Origin: Berberis thunbergii
Taxonomy: Eukaryota > Streptophyta > Magnoliopsida > Ranunculales > Berberidaceae
DNA length: 64,000 bases
NCBI GenBank assembly: GCA_003290165.1
Contig: QNQO01006244.1
Location: 62,001-126,000, forward strand
Reading direction: 5' to 3'
In this document: in pieces, positions 10,884 to 22,446 of the stretch
Layout: every line of letters begins with the position of its first letter
How positions within the stretch are numbered: position 1 is the stretch's first letter
The notes under the pieces: model-generated
The model's database searches: none
What the model saw: the letters and a program-made list of their open reading frames with translations, nothing else
Told to the model about the DNA's origin: nothing
Translations under genes and position numbers: made by a program

Positions 10884-12561
10884 TGATGCGCTATTTTAGT
10901 AGCACACAACTTAATACCATGCTTTGTGATTTGTAGTATAGAATAAGTAGGGATCGTTCTAGACCGGGGATTAGAGGGCGTGTTAATTACACTAATAATA
11001 ATTAAAATACAACTAACAATCTAATTAATTAAATAAAAGGGGATTGGATTTTCTAAATTAAATTATGAAAATAACTACGAAAATTAATGTAAAGATAATA
11101 AACTAAATAGATGACAAAGATGAGAAATTAGCTAAGGGTTTTATCTCCACACACCAAACATATGCTTATAAATCAATCTTCAATAATCACTTGCTAACTC
11201 GTGAGAGACAATGCTCAAGACTAACCGTGACCGCACTACATTAATCTTATTATTTTCCCAAGTTCGTTGAATTAAACTAAGCGTCGCTTTCAAACTATTC
11301 TTATCATGCTATCTAAACAGGAATCGCAAGTTAAATAGCAATTTAAGATCATTAAGTTTTGTGGAAAATATGAACACTGACTAGGCAATCACAAGTATGA
11401 TCAGCATCTTGTTCTTGCCTAGGTTTTTACTTAACCTTACCAACGTTCCTTGGTATTTACTACTTGTGAGTACAAAATCATAACAATAAGGTGAAACTCT
11501 CCTATACTCTAGCCCCAAATCCTAGCATGCTTACTAAGTTGGCCACCTTAACAAACATAAAAGGAAAAGTTCTCTATAAAGCAGTTAAGCAAAACACAAT
11601 CACTAATAGCAAGGAAGATTAAATTCAATTAATTTATAAAGCACATGTTCGGGGCTTCGAATCCACCCCTAACTAAGGGGAGTTTAGCTAGACATATTAA
11701 TTATGTTCAAACAGTAATCCATAATCAATAATCAAACCAAAATTAAGAGAAAGAGATGTTTAGAGATGAAAACAAAACACTGATCCGTGGTGGTACTGAA
11801 TAGAAGTTGGACTGCGAATAGCAGAAATCCCTTCACCAACACACGAATTGCTTCTTCGCGATTTGCTTCACCTCTCTGTTCCTTCGTCTTCACGGTCTGC
11901 TTCTTCTCTTCCTTTCGATTTCTGCTTCAGCTCCTTTCTCCAGTGAGAAGAAGATGCGAGTGAGGGGATGACGGTGTTGGGTTCGGCGACAATCAGGGAC
12001 AGAGAGAGAGGATTGTGACGATGATGTCGGTGTGAGGAGGTTTTGATGGTGACGGCGATGAGGGAGTCAGGCTAGAGAGGGATGAGGCGACTGTGGTTGT
12101 AAGGAGGAGGGGATGAATGGGGTCTTACGTGGTGTTCTGCGGCTGTAGATGAAGGCGGTGAAGATGGTTGATGAGGGGTGAGGACGATGGAGATGGATGG
12201 TGGGTGACGGCGGCTAGGGTTTGTGCGAGGATGCTATGTATGGATGCAGTGGATGGGATGACTTGCTCGATGGGTCGATGGATGATCTCTCAAAGCCAGG
12301 TATGTCCCCTTTTTATTCTTGTTTTCTTCTGTCTGTGGTTTCCTTGTTGGTGTGGTTTCCTTGTTTGTGTGAAGTCCTTGTTTGTGTGAAGTCCTTGTGC
12401 AATTAGTATTCCTGAATTGCCAATTTGCTTCTATTTTAAAGTATTGTAATTGGAAACCTACACAAACATGAAAATAGCAATTAGTACCATAATTAACAAA
12501 TAATAGCTAATAATATATATAGAAATATGGTACTAAAAATAGCATAATTATGCCCCTATCA
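10884..12561 (-). repeat. Right LTR (5' LTR in element orientation)
   Basis: 1,678 bp, the promoter-bearing LTR for minus-strand transcription. It differs from the left LTR by about 13 bases and a TATA insertion near 12,514. It is followed by GTTAT. Confidence 0.95.
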
Positions 12562-12566
12562 GTTAT

Positions 12567-12950
12567 ACTAGCACGTTCCACTAGTCAGTCTTCCTTCAGT
12601 CAACAACTACCAGGTCAACAATTGTTTGGTATGACTGGACATGTTCCTCCTTCCTAGTCTCAGGTTCAGCAGACTGCCTCCTCTCCTGTAGCACAGATGA
12701 TCACTCCAAACTTGCAACGACAAGGTGTACATACTAATGCAAACCAACATCAACCTACTCCTGGTGGTCAACAACAATCTCAACAGTTAGCTCAAGTTCT
12801 ATCTCAACAGACACAAGCTCTACAAGCGAGCTTTCAGTCATCTCAACTAGCATTCTCTCAGCTGCAACAACAGTTGCATCTAATTCAGTAGTAAAACCAT
12901 AACCAAAATCAACAGCAGGCTCCCCAGGCTAACAAGCAGCAGGTACTTTG
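12567..12950 (+). pseudogene. Glutamine-rich protein fragment (FCA/CELF-like?)
   Basis: A frame encodes SQQLPGQQLFGMTGHVPPS, a TAG stop, SQVQQTASSPVAQMITPNLQ and then LAQVLSQQTQALQASFQSSQ with LAFSQLQQQLHLIQ, two stops, and QNQQQAPQANKQQ. The Gln/Ser pattern resembles the region downstream of the RRMs in FCA-type flowering regulators or CELF RNA-binding proteins, but low complexity makes this weak. It lies directly right of the retrotransposon insertion, so its upstream part is on the left side near 4,440-4,547. Three stops show decay. Confidence 0.4.
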
Positions 12951-13036
12951 ACTATTGCAAGCCTATCTGTCTTTTAGAGATTTATACAAAAAAATATATC
13001 AGGTACTTTATTTTAACATGTTTATCTAATTGGCAG

Positions 13037-13621
13037 GTTTTTGTGACTAAAAACGGACAAGAGTTGACAGGTCAAATGGCTTACAGGCAAAACAGGAAGG
13101 TAGTTCTAAAGATATTTACATTTCTTGTTGCTGAAAAGGTATGTTCTCAATTTTTGCAAATTAGACTTATCATGTCTTGCTTTAAATATAGCACTATAGC
13201 AGATTATATTTTATTGACTTTATGATTCACATACTGATTGATTGAAATATGTTTTTGTTATTGAACTTGGTGTAGGTAACAGTGTCAACAAAGAGTCCAA
13301 AGTCAAATAAGCAGTATGTCTGGGAATTTGTAGCAGACAGTAGCTCATACGTGATTAAGGAAGAAACTGATCCTCAAAAGCAACTCCCCTGGGGAACACA
13401 AATCACCCTTCATCTAAGAGTATGTATCATTGTTGCTTTCTTGCTCATTGATGAACTAAAATTTGTCTCAACAGTCATTGAAACTCTACCTTTTGCTCTT
13501 GCAGCCTGATGACAAGTATGAATTCTCTGAGTCTGCCAGGATTCAAGGTTTAGTGAAGAACTACTCACAATTTGTTTCCTTTCCTATTTACACGTGGCAA
13601 GAAAAATCAAGAACTGTTGAG
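13037..13621 (+). pseudogene. Organellar HSP90 (HSP90-5/-6 type) gene fragment, three exons
   Basis: Exons 13037-13138, 13276-13419 and 13505-13621. The first ends FLVAEKV, the second encodes VTVSTKSPKSNKQYVWEFVA and DSSSYVIKEETDPQKQ, the third PDDKYEFSESARIQGLVKNY and SQFVSFPIYTWQEKSRTVE. This is the end of the N-terminal ATPase domain of chloroplast/mitochondrial HSP90 (FLVAEKV.V.TKSP; FVSFPIY.W). HSP90 is an ATP-driven folding chaperone. The start of exon 1 does not fit HSP90, so it may be fused to another sequence. The ATP-binding front, middle and dimerisation domains are absent. AG/GT junctions are preserved, as expected for DNA-level capture. Confidence 0.9.
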
Positions 13622-13639
13622 GTTAGTATGTCATTTTGT

Positions 13640-15320
13640 TCTAGCTCTCATTGTTGTTTCTTGTTGCCAGTTTGACTTTTAGGAGTCGTTATCTTTGGAA
13701 TCTGAATATCTAAATTTTTCTAGGTCCTTTCTGGGGAGAAGGTATTGTTTATTGCATACTGTTGGCTTTCGAGTGCTCATTATACTTCCTTGTGTTACAT
13801 TTGTTTTCAACAATTGGGCTTTTATAGCATAACAAGCCTTTAACATGGCGATGAAAACTTTTTTTTATATGCTTTTACCTGCATCCATTTATATTCAAGT
13901 TATGTCATTAACTAAATTTTATGCCACTTTTTGTTGACTTAATTATCTTATCTTCGATTCTTATTGTTTTGTTTATTCTTTGAGTTCACATGTATCTCGA
14001 GTTTTTCAAGTGTCATTCTTCTTCCGATGTTTTGAATATTGATAATCCAAATGAAGGATTCTTGATTAATTTGACTGTAAGGAATGGATCTCTATTGTCT
14101 GTCCATCATCCCCCCATACCTTGTAAATTATTTCAGTGCTTTCTGCACTAGTTTTAAGCTTTAACATCCTGTTCCTTATTACTTTGAAACTTCATCCCTG
14201 AATGTTCATTTTATGTTTGCAAGGAGCCACAATTTGTTGCCATGTCCTCTGGTGAAGTGAATGATGAGCATAATGCTATGGTAGGTAATGATAATGGGGT
14301 CTCTCCTTTGCAAACCTAGTTAGACCCGCCACTTGTTCAGCAACATTGTGGTTTTGCAGGCATACTATCCTATCCAGTTTTTTTTTGTTATGGTTTGATC
14401 ACACAACCACTTCTATGAATTTTCTAACTGGTGGGGTTGGGGTTGGTGGTGGTGGTGGCACTGGAGGAGGAATGGTGGTACATGAAAGAAGTTTTAATGG
14501 AGTACCAATGCAATTGAGTACCGAAACTATTGAAGAAAGGTTTACCATTGTTAACGCAGTACCAATGTTGTTGATGTGTAGTTTAACTGCTATTTGTTTT
14601 CAAGACATTTCTATTAATACAATTGTATGACTAAATTTAGTTTCTGAGAAGCAATTTTGTTGATTATTGTTATAATCTAAAAACTTTTTATGTTGCCTCC
14701 CAGTAAAAAAACTTTAACCAGACAGATGGTAAGCTTGTGTTATGTTATATGTTTGGATGAAAATGAGTTGTTTTCTTGTATTGGGTTTCATTGATTTGCT
14801 GTGTTTTTGTGTGTGGGTGTTGCAGTAAGAGATTGATCAAGCTTGTGTTATGTTCTCTTGTGTGTCGTTTTGATGTTAATATGCAGGGTTTTGACATTAA
14901 CTTGAAGTGTCGTGGACTTGGAGCAGCGAAGTTTGCTTGCAGGGTTGGTCTGCCAAGAATTGGAGCTGCTTTATCTAGTTTTTTTTGTGCTGCAATGCAC
15001 TGGACAACACGCTCTGTTTTGATAGAGTGGTCTGTCCTGATGCACTCTGCTGCTTTTTTTCTTTTCTTCTGCTGTTAGTTTTTTTTTTCTTTTGTTGTTT
15101 GTGATTTGTCATATTCTGATCCATGTTCTTCTACATGACCTGCCTTGCAAAACAAAAAGTGAAAACTTTTCTAAACTTCTTAGGAGGTAATGTTGTTAAA
15201 GAATATATTTTAATTTGATGCAATATGCAATATAATTATGTAGAACTAAGAGCAAAAACCATGAATGGAACAATCATCCCGTTACTTGTTTAGTTCTAAC
15301 TTTTAACAACAGTCTTATAT
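13640..15320. other. Non-coding, intron-like interval of element A
   Basis: AT-rich sequence with a Gly-rich short frame (about 14,440-14,475) and a GC-richer patch with TGCTGC motifs (about 14,850-15,080). A short open stretch at 14,222-14,320 (EPQFVAMSSGEVNDEHNAMV) looks exon-like but is not recognised. Confidence 0.35.
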
Positions 15321-15332
15321 GTTTTGACTCAG

Positions 15333-15469
15333 TGGGTGACCACACAAAAATATGCAGCGATTCTATTTTTCGGACAAATGCTCGCACAATTGAAGAAGAA
15401 GTCTCCAAGAAAGTTGATATTTTTGCAAACATGCTTATACGAAGTGCTCAACAGTGCAATGAGGAAAAG
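15333..15469 (+). pseudogene. Unrecognised exon-like segment
   Basis: Open for about 45 codons and ending at a GTAATA donor; reads CSDSIFRTNARTIEEEVSKK then VDIFANMLIRSAQQCNEEK. It looks like a genuine protein exon, helical and charged. I do not recognise the family. Confidence 0.35.
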
Positions 15470-16337
15470 GTAATAATACCAGCTGGTACTTTGCATATCA
15501 TTTCCTGTTTATGTTTCTACTTACCAAAGGCATGCACATCACACAATTTTGCTCTTCAAGTTACGACTATTTAACATGCCTTTTCAGTCTTTGTACTAGT
15601 GTTGCATATCCATTGCACTTTTCAATTATTTGGTTTGGAAAAAAAATTGTTTGTCATGTTCAAGGATATCTCGTGATCCTCATACCACTTAAAACATCTA
15701 CAAAGGGAGGTGTACTCGTATGCTCCATGTCCAACGACACTTTTATAGCTGGGTGCCAATTGACTTCCTAGCTAATCTCATGGAGAATGAGTCCCTTTGT
15801 CTAAGATATTTTAGTTTTTCAAGGTGTAAACCTTAATCAAGTCTAAGAGCACACTTCTTCTTCTTCTAAATACTCATGAAAAGAAAAGTACATTATGTAC
15901 TCATGTGAGAGACATTTCCCCAAAGTTTTCTAGGCATAACAAGATTCTAAGCTAGCCGCCAGGCAATGTTAAGAGTGGAACTCTTCCTCCATGAGGAGCA
16001 AATGTCAATAAAGGAATCTGGCACCACTCAAAAAATTCAAAAGCGAGTCAAGAAGAAACTCTATAAAACCAACAGGGTTGAATGTTACAACAGCCTCTCA
16101 ATAACCTGCAAATTGCAAGATAAAATAAATAACTAAATTGTTTGGAAAACATATAAAGAGATAACTAAAGGAAAAAAATTTAGAGATATGCTCTTGAATA
16201 ACAATTTAATGGTAAAAAGATCTCCTATGATCTTGGTTTTCATCTTTTGCATATTATTAGTAGTAGCTAGTAGTATACTTATCATTTCTTGTATGTTTAC
16301 TAATTTTTGTTTGGCTTTCATTTTCTTCTATGATTTA

Positions 16338-16436
16338 GGTAAGCATCGACGTGAAAGTTACTGCAGGGATGCCAATGAAGAAGGTCAATTTACAAGAGGC
16401 CTTAGCTTGTAAAGCAAGCTGCGTTGTTCTTGATAG
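16338..16436 (+). pseudogene. Possible USP-like/kinase N-terminal exon fragment
   Basis: Preceded by a TTTAG acceptor and encodes VSIDVKVTAGMPMKKVNLQE, ALACKASCVVLDR. The pattern V.VTAG.P.K.V...A....A.WVVLDR resembles the universal-stress-like N-terminus of a class of plant kinases, where Trp is usual before VVLDR; here it is Cys. Family assignment is tentative. Confidence 0.35.
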
Positions 16437-17051
16437 GTACCATTTCCCATTAATGCAATGTCCTGATCTCAAATTTCACTACTGTAATATGGTGAAAATG
16501 TTCATGCCCGCAACTTGATGAAGGGTGATACCTTTTATTTTCCTGAAGAAGGTTATTTTACAAATTACAAGAGGCCATAGCATATGATTTTCATATGTCT
16601 AAGATCCATATTGAAGACTATAAATTTGAGCAAAAAAGGCCACTAATAATTTAAGCTTCTCCCAAATGATGCTTTTGTAGTTTTTGTTGGGAGTAAGCAT
16701 CGTATGCACTTAGAGCACTAAACTTGGAGAGCTTTTAGGTGTACTGGGCTATTTGTCAATTTCATGGTGGAAATTTTGTGATGTAAATCTATTCAGTTCT
16801 TTCCATCTATTATCAGCACACAGCTTTTATCATCTCACTGTAGTAGCTATATTCATATTATACGGTTTCATCTACTAAAATCTCTTTCTTTCACTTGTAT
16901 TTAAATAAATTTCCACTTTTGCTATATTCATCTTATAGCAGGAATGGTGTGTTTCAACTTTCTGCTTATATGTTATTATTGTTCCATCTCAAATGCATTT
17001 CACTTTTTTCCTTTACACTGATTTACATCATTGGGTTTACTTAATGAGACA

Positions 17052-18181
17052 AAGGAAGCGAGCTATTGCAGAGATTCAATTTACGGATTATATTTTTCCT
17101 GCTTTTGATCAGGCAAGCCTACTGTTTTTACACTTAAACTTACTATGTAGTTTTACAAAATTTCTTACTGAAGTCTTTTCTTGATTTGCTATTGTTGTTG
17201 TCGTTATAGATTGTCAATGAAGCTGCCAAATTCAGATATCGTAGTGGGAATCAATTCAGTTGTGGAGGTTCAACTTCTGTTTACAACATTTTGGTTTCTT
17301 TTTATATTCTCATGGTGATAAGCTCAATGTGTTGTTTAGGTTTGACGATAAGATCACCTTATGGAGCTGTAGGCCATGGCGGGGATTATCACTCTCAATT
17401 TCTAGAGGCTTTCTTTTATCATTTTCTAGGTATCAAGGTTTGTTCTCTTCATTCCCTGCATTCTTGTCTGCCTGTTCTGGCTGTGTCTCTAACTCAATGG
17501 TTATAAGAGGAAAAGATACAGATTCCAACTCACAAATCATGAACTCTGAATGCTTTGTGAGAAGGAACAAGTTTTGGGTGCTTTCCATCACTCGATATGA
17601 GACCCCTTTGTATCACTTTGGATGTGGCAATTATTTATTTACTTCTTGTTTGTATTACCTTGTTTTCTCATCAAACACTGCTCTGGAATGTATCAAAGTA
17701 ACATTTTGCCTCCCATTCCAAGTGTCAAAAAAAGTATTTTTCCTTGATTAGCCAATTTTATTCATCTTGTGTCTGCCAATATGGATCCAAGGTCTAAATG
17801 TAACCCATTAAAATTTCTTGGATAGGTGGTCATTCCTCGAAGTCCACAACAAGCAAAAGGACTACTATTGTCATGCATACGTGACCCAAATCATACCCAC
17901 ATCTTTTGATATTTGTGGTTTTGTAGGATGGAATATTTTGTGAACTGATAGACTTAAAAACCTTGATGCCTTGGGACAAAGAAACAGTAGAAGCCTCCGT
18001 CAGAAAGACGGGAAAGCTACTTGTGAGTGAATTTTTTCTCTACAATATTTTTCTAATTGTAGTTCTTGAATTTTAACCAAACCTCCCTATGTCCAATTGT
18101 TAGGTTAGTCATGAAGCTCCAGTGACTGGAGGTTTTGGAGAAAAAATCTCTGCTTCTATTGCTGAACGCTGCTTCTTGAAG
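17052..18181 (+). pseudogene. Branched-chain 2-oxoacid dehydrogenase E1-beta gene fragment, six exons
   Basis: Exons near 17052-17112, 17210-17267, 17340-17437, 17826-17893, 17927-18022 and 18104-18181. They encode [98 protein letters not shown] and [20 protein letters not shown]. This is the mitochondrial BCKDH E1-beta chain, which with E1-alpha decarboxylates branched-chain 2-oxoacids. The N-terminus, an internal exon (the FEPK...AQLTVM segment) and the last exon are missing, so no enzyme results. The first donor reads GC rather than GT. Exon order and strand match the parent gene. Confidence 0.92.
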
Positions 18182-18449
18182 GTAAGTTCTTTCTTTTGGT
18201 TACAATACAAATATACAACACTGCTCAAACTAACTTGTTTTCCATCTGAGGCATGGTCTACCTTATCTTTGAGTAATTTTGAAGACAAAACAATAGCCTT
18301 TAAAGATTAAAGTGGCAATAGTTTAGAGGTGGAGTTCGGGGTAATGCTTTGGATAGTATTGTCAATGCCTCTGCTATTTATATGTTTTGTTAAACATTTA
18401 AATCTATGGTGAACTAGGATATTCTAAGAACTAGGATATTCTGATGCAG

Positions 18450-18574
18450 CATGTCAAAGCTAAACCTGCAAGGCTTTAAATTTATTCTTCATAAGGTAGC
18501 AGAGGAAGTCGGCCCTTTTCATGTTAAGACTGATGGGAAGAACCTTTATCTGAATCCTTATTCTTGGAATCAAG
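18450..18574 (+). pseudogene. Serine carboxypeptidase-like (SCPL) exon fragment
   Basis: Encodes [20 protein letters not shown] and YSWNQ and ends at a GTATG donor. The motif E.GPF.V..DG..L.LNPYSWN lies shortly before the oxyanion and catalytic-Ser segments of class II plant serine carboxypeptidases. The catalytic Ser (GESYAG), Asp and His regions are absent. It follows the BCKDH fragment on the same strand. Confidence 0.75.
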
Positions 18575-18749
18575 GTATGAAATTCCGACATTCTAAAAAC
18601 TTTAGATGCAATTAAACTGTTCCAAATGCATGTGCATCTTGCTTTCCCTTATCCTTGAAGTCTTCATCAATTTTTTTTAACTATTTCTCTTTGGAAAATT
18701 ATCATGAATTCTTCAAGCATCATTCTTTCATACCTGTCATGGATTGCAG

Positions 18750-19260
18750 GGGCATTGTGGGAGAGGCAGTTGCGGGTATCACAATGAGCGCATGCACTCA
18801 GCCTGCTATACTTGCTGGACTGCAAGTGCGCGGTTCTCACTGGAGCTGTGCATTTTTCTGGTGTATGGGATGCTGTTGTTTTTTTATGCAGGAGCGATGA
18901 TGCGCGTCGAGCAGGGTTGCAGCGCACCTACACTCTAGTACCACATCCAACAGGTTGTTGGCTTGAACACTATGTTGTAAAACAGAATGTATGCTGGGAG
19001 CTGAGATGTTGCAGACTGATGGTTTTTTGCGGCCTACTGAGATGTTGTGGTCTGTTGAGGAGATGTTGTTGTTGTGCCCAGCGTCGAGATGGTGGATGCG
19101 AGGGATGGTTACTGCATGCTGCTGCGAAACACAATTCGCGAGGGTACGATGCAGCGTCCTGTTGGCTATTTTCAGGGTGATTATTCAGATGGAGTTGGTG
19201 TTTTAGCGTGTGCTGGCTGCTTGGGCAGACTTACGCGCATTCTGGTTGGGTCATTTGTTT
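18750..19260 (+). other. GC-richer patch of unknown origin
   Basis: Higher in G+C than its surroundings, with many TGCTG/GATGTTG motifs and several overlapping short ORFs in all frames. None resembles a family I know. Similar-looking patches occur at about 14,850-15,080 and, in the other orientation, about 46,150-46,540. Confidence 0.3.
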
Positions 19261-19479
19261 TGGCCTCAAGTCTTTCTGATGTTTTAAGTTCTGTCTTTGT
19301 CGTGGCAATTGTTTTAAGGACAGGTTTTTTCTATTGTTTTGGTTTTAATACGGGTAACGTCGTAATCGTAACGTTTCTAAGTCAATTTTTGATAAGTAAT
19401 AAAGGTCTGGCATTCCATAGTTGCCCCTCCCCACTGGAGGTTAATTTAAAAAAAAATTGAATTTATTTTTACTAGCCAC

Positions 19480-22292
19480 GACAATATCATGTCCTGTATG
19501 CCATTTATCAAGTTGGTAACAAGCAGATGATGGGTCTAATGTGCTTACTAGTAAGAGTCGTGGGGTAGCTGCTAAGACAATGTGGCATTTCCCAATTATT
19601 CCAAGGTTACAGAGGCTATTTATGTCAGCAAAGACAACATCAAGCATGCGTTGGCATGCAGACTCACAAACACGAGACAATATCTTAAGGCATCCTGCTG
19701 ATTTTATGGTCTGGCAACATCTCGATAATCAATTCCTAGACTTTGTTGTTGATGGTCGAAATGTCAGGCTAGGATTGGCAAGTGATGGTTTTAACCCATT
19801 TGGAACTCTTAGTACTGCCCACAACACGTGGCCAGTTGTCTTAATTCCATATAATCTACCGCCTTGAATGTGTATGAAACAACCTTTCTTTATGATGTCA
19901 TTGCTTATTCCTGGACCTCGTGCTCCAGGCAATGGTATTGATGTACATCTACAACCATTGATTGATGTGTTGAAGGAATTATGGGACGTTGGGGGTCTAA
20001 CATACGATGCATCAATGAAGAAAGTGCAACTATCTTATGGACAATTAATGACTTTCCTGCATATGCAAACTTGTCTGGGTGGAGCACAAAAAGCAAGTAT
20101 GCATGCCCCACTTGCAATGTGGAGACATCACGTCATTATCTGAAAAATTCTTGAAAATTTTGTTATATGTGTCATCGTTGCTTTCTAGCCTGGACTCATA
20201 GATATTGATGTCAAGTAGAACCATTTGATGGCAAGATTGAACTACGGTCACCTCCCCCGATTGGGCAACAATTGCTAGCCGAGGCAAGTAAGGTGACAAT
20301 AACGCTTGGGAAACACCATGCACAAGTAGTTGGCTCTAAGCGCAAAAGGGATGGTGAAGGAATAATAGGGTGGAAGAAGAAAAATATTTTCTTTTCATTT
20401 CCTTATTGGGAACATCTCTTAATACGTCACAACCTTGATGTGATGCATAATGAGAAGAACATTTGTGAGAGTTTAGTTGGAACACTACTAAACATGGAAA
20501 TGAAAACCAAGGACACGTTGAATGCCCGCTTGGACCTGCAAGAATTGGACATTAGGCATGCCCTGCATCCAGAAACTACTTCTGGTAAGGTTCATTTACC
20601 TAAGGCATGTTACTCCTTGACCGCGGAAGAGAAAAATCTATTCTACACATATCACTCCAAGGTTAAATCGCAAGATGGTTATTCGAGTAACTTATCACGA
20701 TGTGTTCGTGTGAAAGATCATAAAATATTAGGATTGAAGAGTCATGGTTTCCATATATTAATACAACAACTACTGCTAATAGCAATACACAAAACTCTTC
20801 TCAAAGAAGTTAGTACAGTTTTAATAGAGCAAGGTACGTATTTCTGTGAATTGTACTCCAAAACTGAGACAGTTAATGGCTATGGGCAGTTAGAAAACTC
20901 ATACACCTCTAGTACTTTGTCATCTTGAAAAGATTCCCTCCCCTGTTTTCTTTGATATCATTGTTCACTTATCTATAGACTTGGCAAGTGAGGCTAAACT
21001 GGCAAGACCTATTCACTATCGTTGGATGTATCCTGGTGAAAGGTGATCTCCAAACCATGTGTCACAATGTTAAGTAATATGCATTAAAATAACTACTAAT
21101 ATATCATGTCAAATTTTATCTACTACGTACTTGCACACATTGAAGTCATATATACGCAATCAAAGTTGTCATGAGGGATCAATTGCTGAAGGATATCTAG
21201 CAGAAAAATGTTTGACATTTTTTTCAAGATATTTGAACGATGTCGAGACAAGGTCTAACCGGCCAGTGCGAAATGATGATAATTATGTGCAAACACCACT
21301 AGCCTTCCTCAGCATTTTCTCATCGCCCGAGCGTGGCATTGGGAAGGCAAAGTTCATGAATATTGATGCAGATACGTGGGTACAAATGCATAGATGGGTG
21401 TTATTTAACAAATTTGAAATATACACACATGTAATGTATGCACGTCTACTATCTTCTCTCCATTTGTTTCTCGACTTTGTAGCACCCTTAGTATGCCTAA
21501 TGCATTTTAACCTTTTCTAAAGAACATAAGGAAGCCCTCTGAGCACGATACCCGAACAAAAAACAAATGGACATTGATCGGATTCATCACTTTGAGTTTC
21601 CTCAGTGGTTTCGTGATGCTATGAGTTTTGTCTCTACTAAGTTGCAAAGTCATGTTAACCAAATACTAAGGTTGTGCATTATTTGGCTTCTAATGAACAG
21701 GTCAGCAGTTCTGATGAACCTGATGATGTTCAACACTTGTTGTGGGGTCCTTCGAAGGTTGGTCACAAGTTTAAAAAATACCTTAATAACGGGTGTCGGT
21801 ATAGCAGGCAGTGTCCCGATATGATAAGTAAAACCCAGAACAGTGGAGTTGTACTCTCTGCAAGTTGTACTAACTATGGGACAATAATGATAGTTCCCCC
21901 TCAACAATAGATATGATGTACTATGGTGTGTTGACTGGCATCACAGAGTTGGATTACGGAGGAGGGCGAAATGTAGTGCTAGTATAATGTGATTTGGTTT
22001 ATAGGCGCGACATTGATGTAGACGAGTTAGGATTCATAATCGTGAAACTTAATCGAATACTACATACTGACGAACCATACATTCTCGTTTCATAGGCGAA
22101 ACAAGTCTTCTATGTACAAAATCATGTTAAAACTGATTGGCACGTCCCTGTTAAGATAAAGCCCAAAGAATTTTGTGATGTCAATGGAGAGTCTTCTATA
22201 TCCACGCAAGAGGAACACGTTGAATTTGACCCCTTTCCTGTTAGTAGGTTGGATAATCTAGCTGGTGATGAAGATATTGTAACAGAGTGTTA
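19480..22292 (+). pseudogene. TNP2-type CACTA transposase (tnp2 domain, DUF4218, DUF4216), broken
   Basis: Begins inside the gene at CPVC and keeps conserved blocks in order: PRLQRLFMSAKTTSSMRWHA, SLLIPGPRAPGNGIDVHLQP, HNLDVMHNEKNICESLVGTL, the DUF4218 segment (EGSIAEGYLAEKCL; ETRSNRPVRNDD) and the C-terminal DUF4216-like part (KTQNSGVVLSAS; YYGVLTGITELDYGGGRNVV). TNP2/TNPD proteins cut and join CACTA ends. Visible damage includes TGA at 19865-19867 where the family has the Trp of LPPWMCMKQP, frameshifts near 20,020, 20,145-20,200, 20,900 and 21,050, and a TAA before CDLV near 21,985. The N-terminus is missing. It cannot make a full transposase. Confidence 0.93.
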
Positions 22293-22403
22293 AGAAGCCG
22301 GGTCTCCTAAGTCCATTGAGTTGTATGAAGTTATCATTCATATTTTAAAGTATGAGCGCATTATATGCATCTAAACTTGAATGTTATTTTATTCTATGGA
22401 GAT

Positions 22404-22405
<2 letters not shown>

Positions 22406-22435
<30 letters not shown>
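22406..22435. repeat. (TA)n microsatellite
   Basis: Fifteen TA units in a row, between the TNP2 and TNP1 genes. Confidence 0.95.

Positions 22436-22446
<11 letters not shown>

Larger units (their letters stand above)
4548..12561 (-). mobile_element. Athila-like Ty3/gypsy LTR retrotransposon, non-autonomous, TSD GTTAT
   Basis: Complete 8,014-bp element in minus orientation. LTRs are 4548-6221 and 10884-12561, both TG...CA. The 5-bp target duplication GTTAT is at 4543-4547 and 12562-12566. The primer-binding site (TGGCGCCGTTGCCGGGGA on the minus strand) abuts the right LTR and a purine-rich tract (GTGTGGGGGAATT) abuts the left LTR. Coding sequence is gag and protease fused directly to the C-terminal end of integrase; RT, RNase H and the integrase core are missing. 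I count about 13 substitutions and one 4-bp indel between LTRs (under 1%), so insertion was recent although the coding region is badly broken. It split captured sequence of element A. Confidence 0.95.
973..19470 (+). mobile_element. CACTA element A, 5' part only (right end unresolved)
   Basis: The left end is the CACTA-type terminus CACTACACCAAAAGGCC at 973, followed by inverted subterminal repeats of the ACCGTGG/CCACGG type. The first ~230 bp, and the GA-rich stretch after them, are closely related to the left end of element C at 35,655, so A and C belong to one family. No matching 3' end (TTTTGGTGTAGTG) is found downstream; the right boundary is placed where TNP2-coding sequence of a different CACTA family begins. 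The body holds plus-strand exon clusters from at least five host genes and is split by the LTR retrotransposon at 4548-12561. The 3-bp flank at 970-972 is ACT, with no partner visible. Confidence 0.65.
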
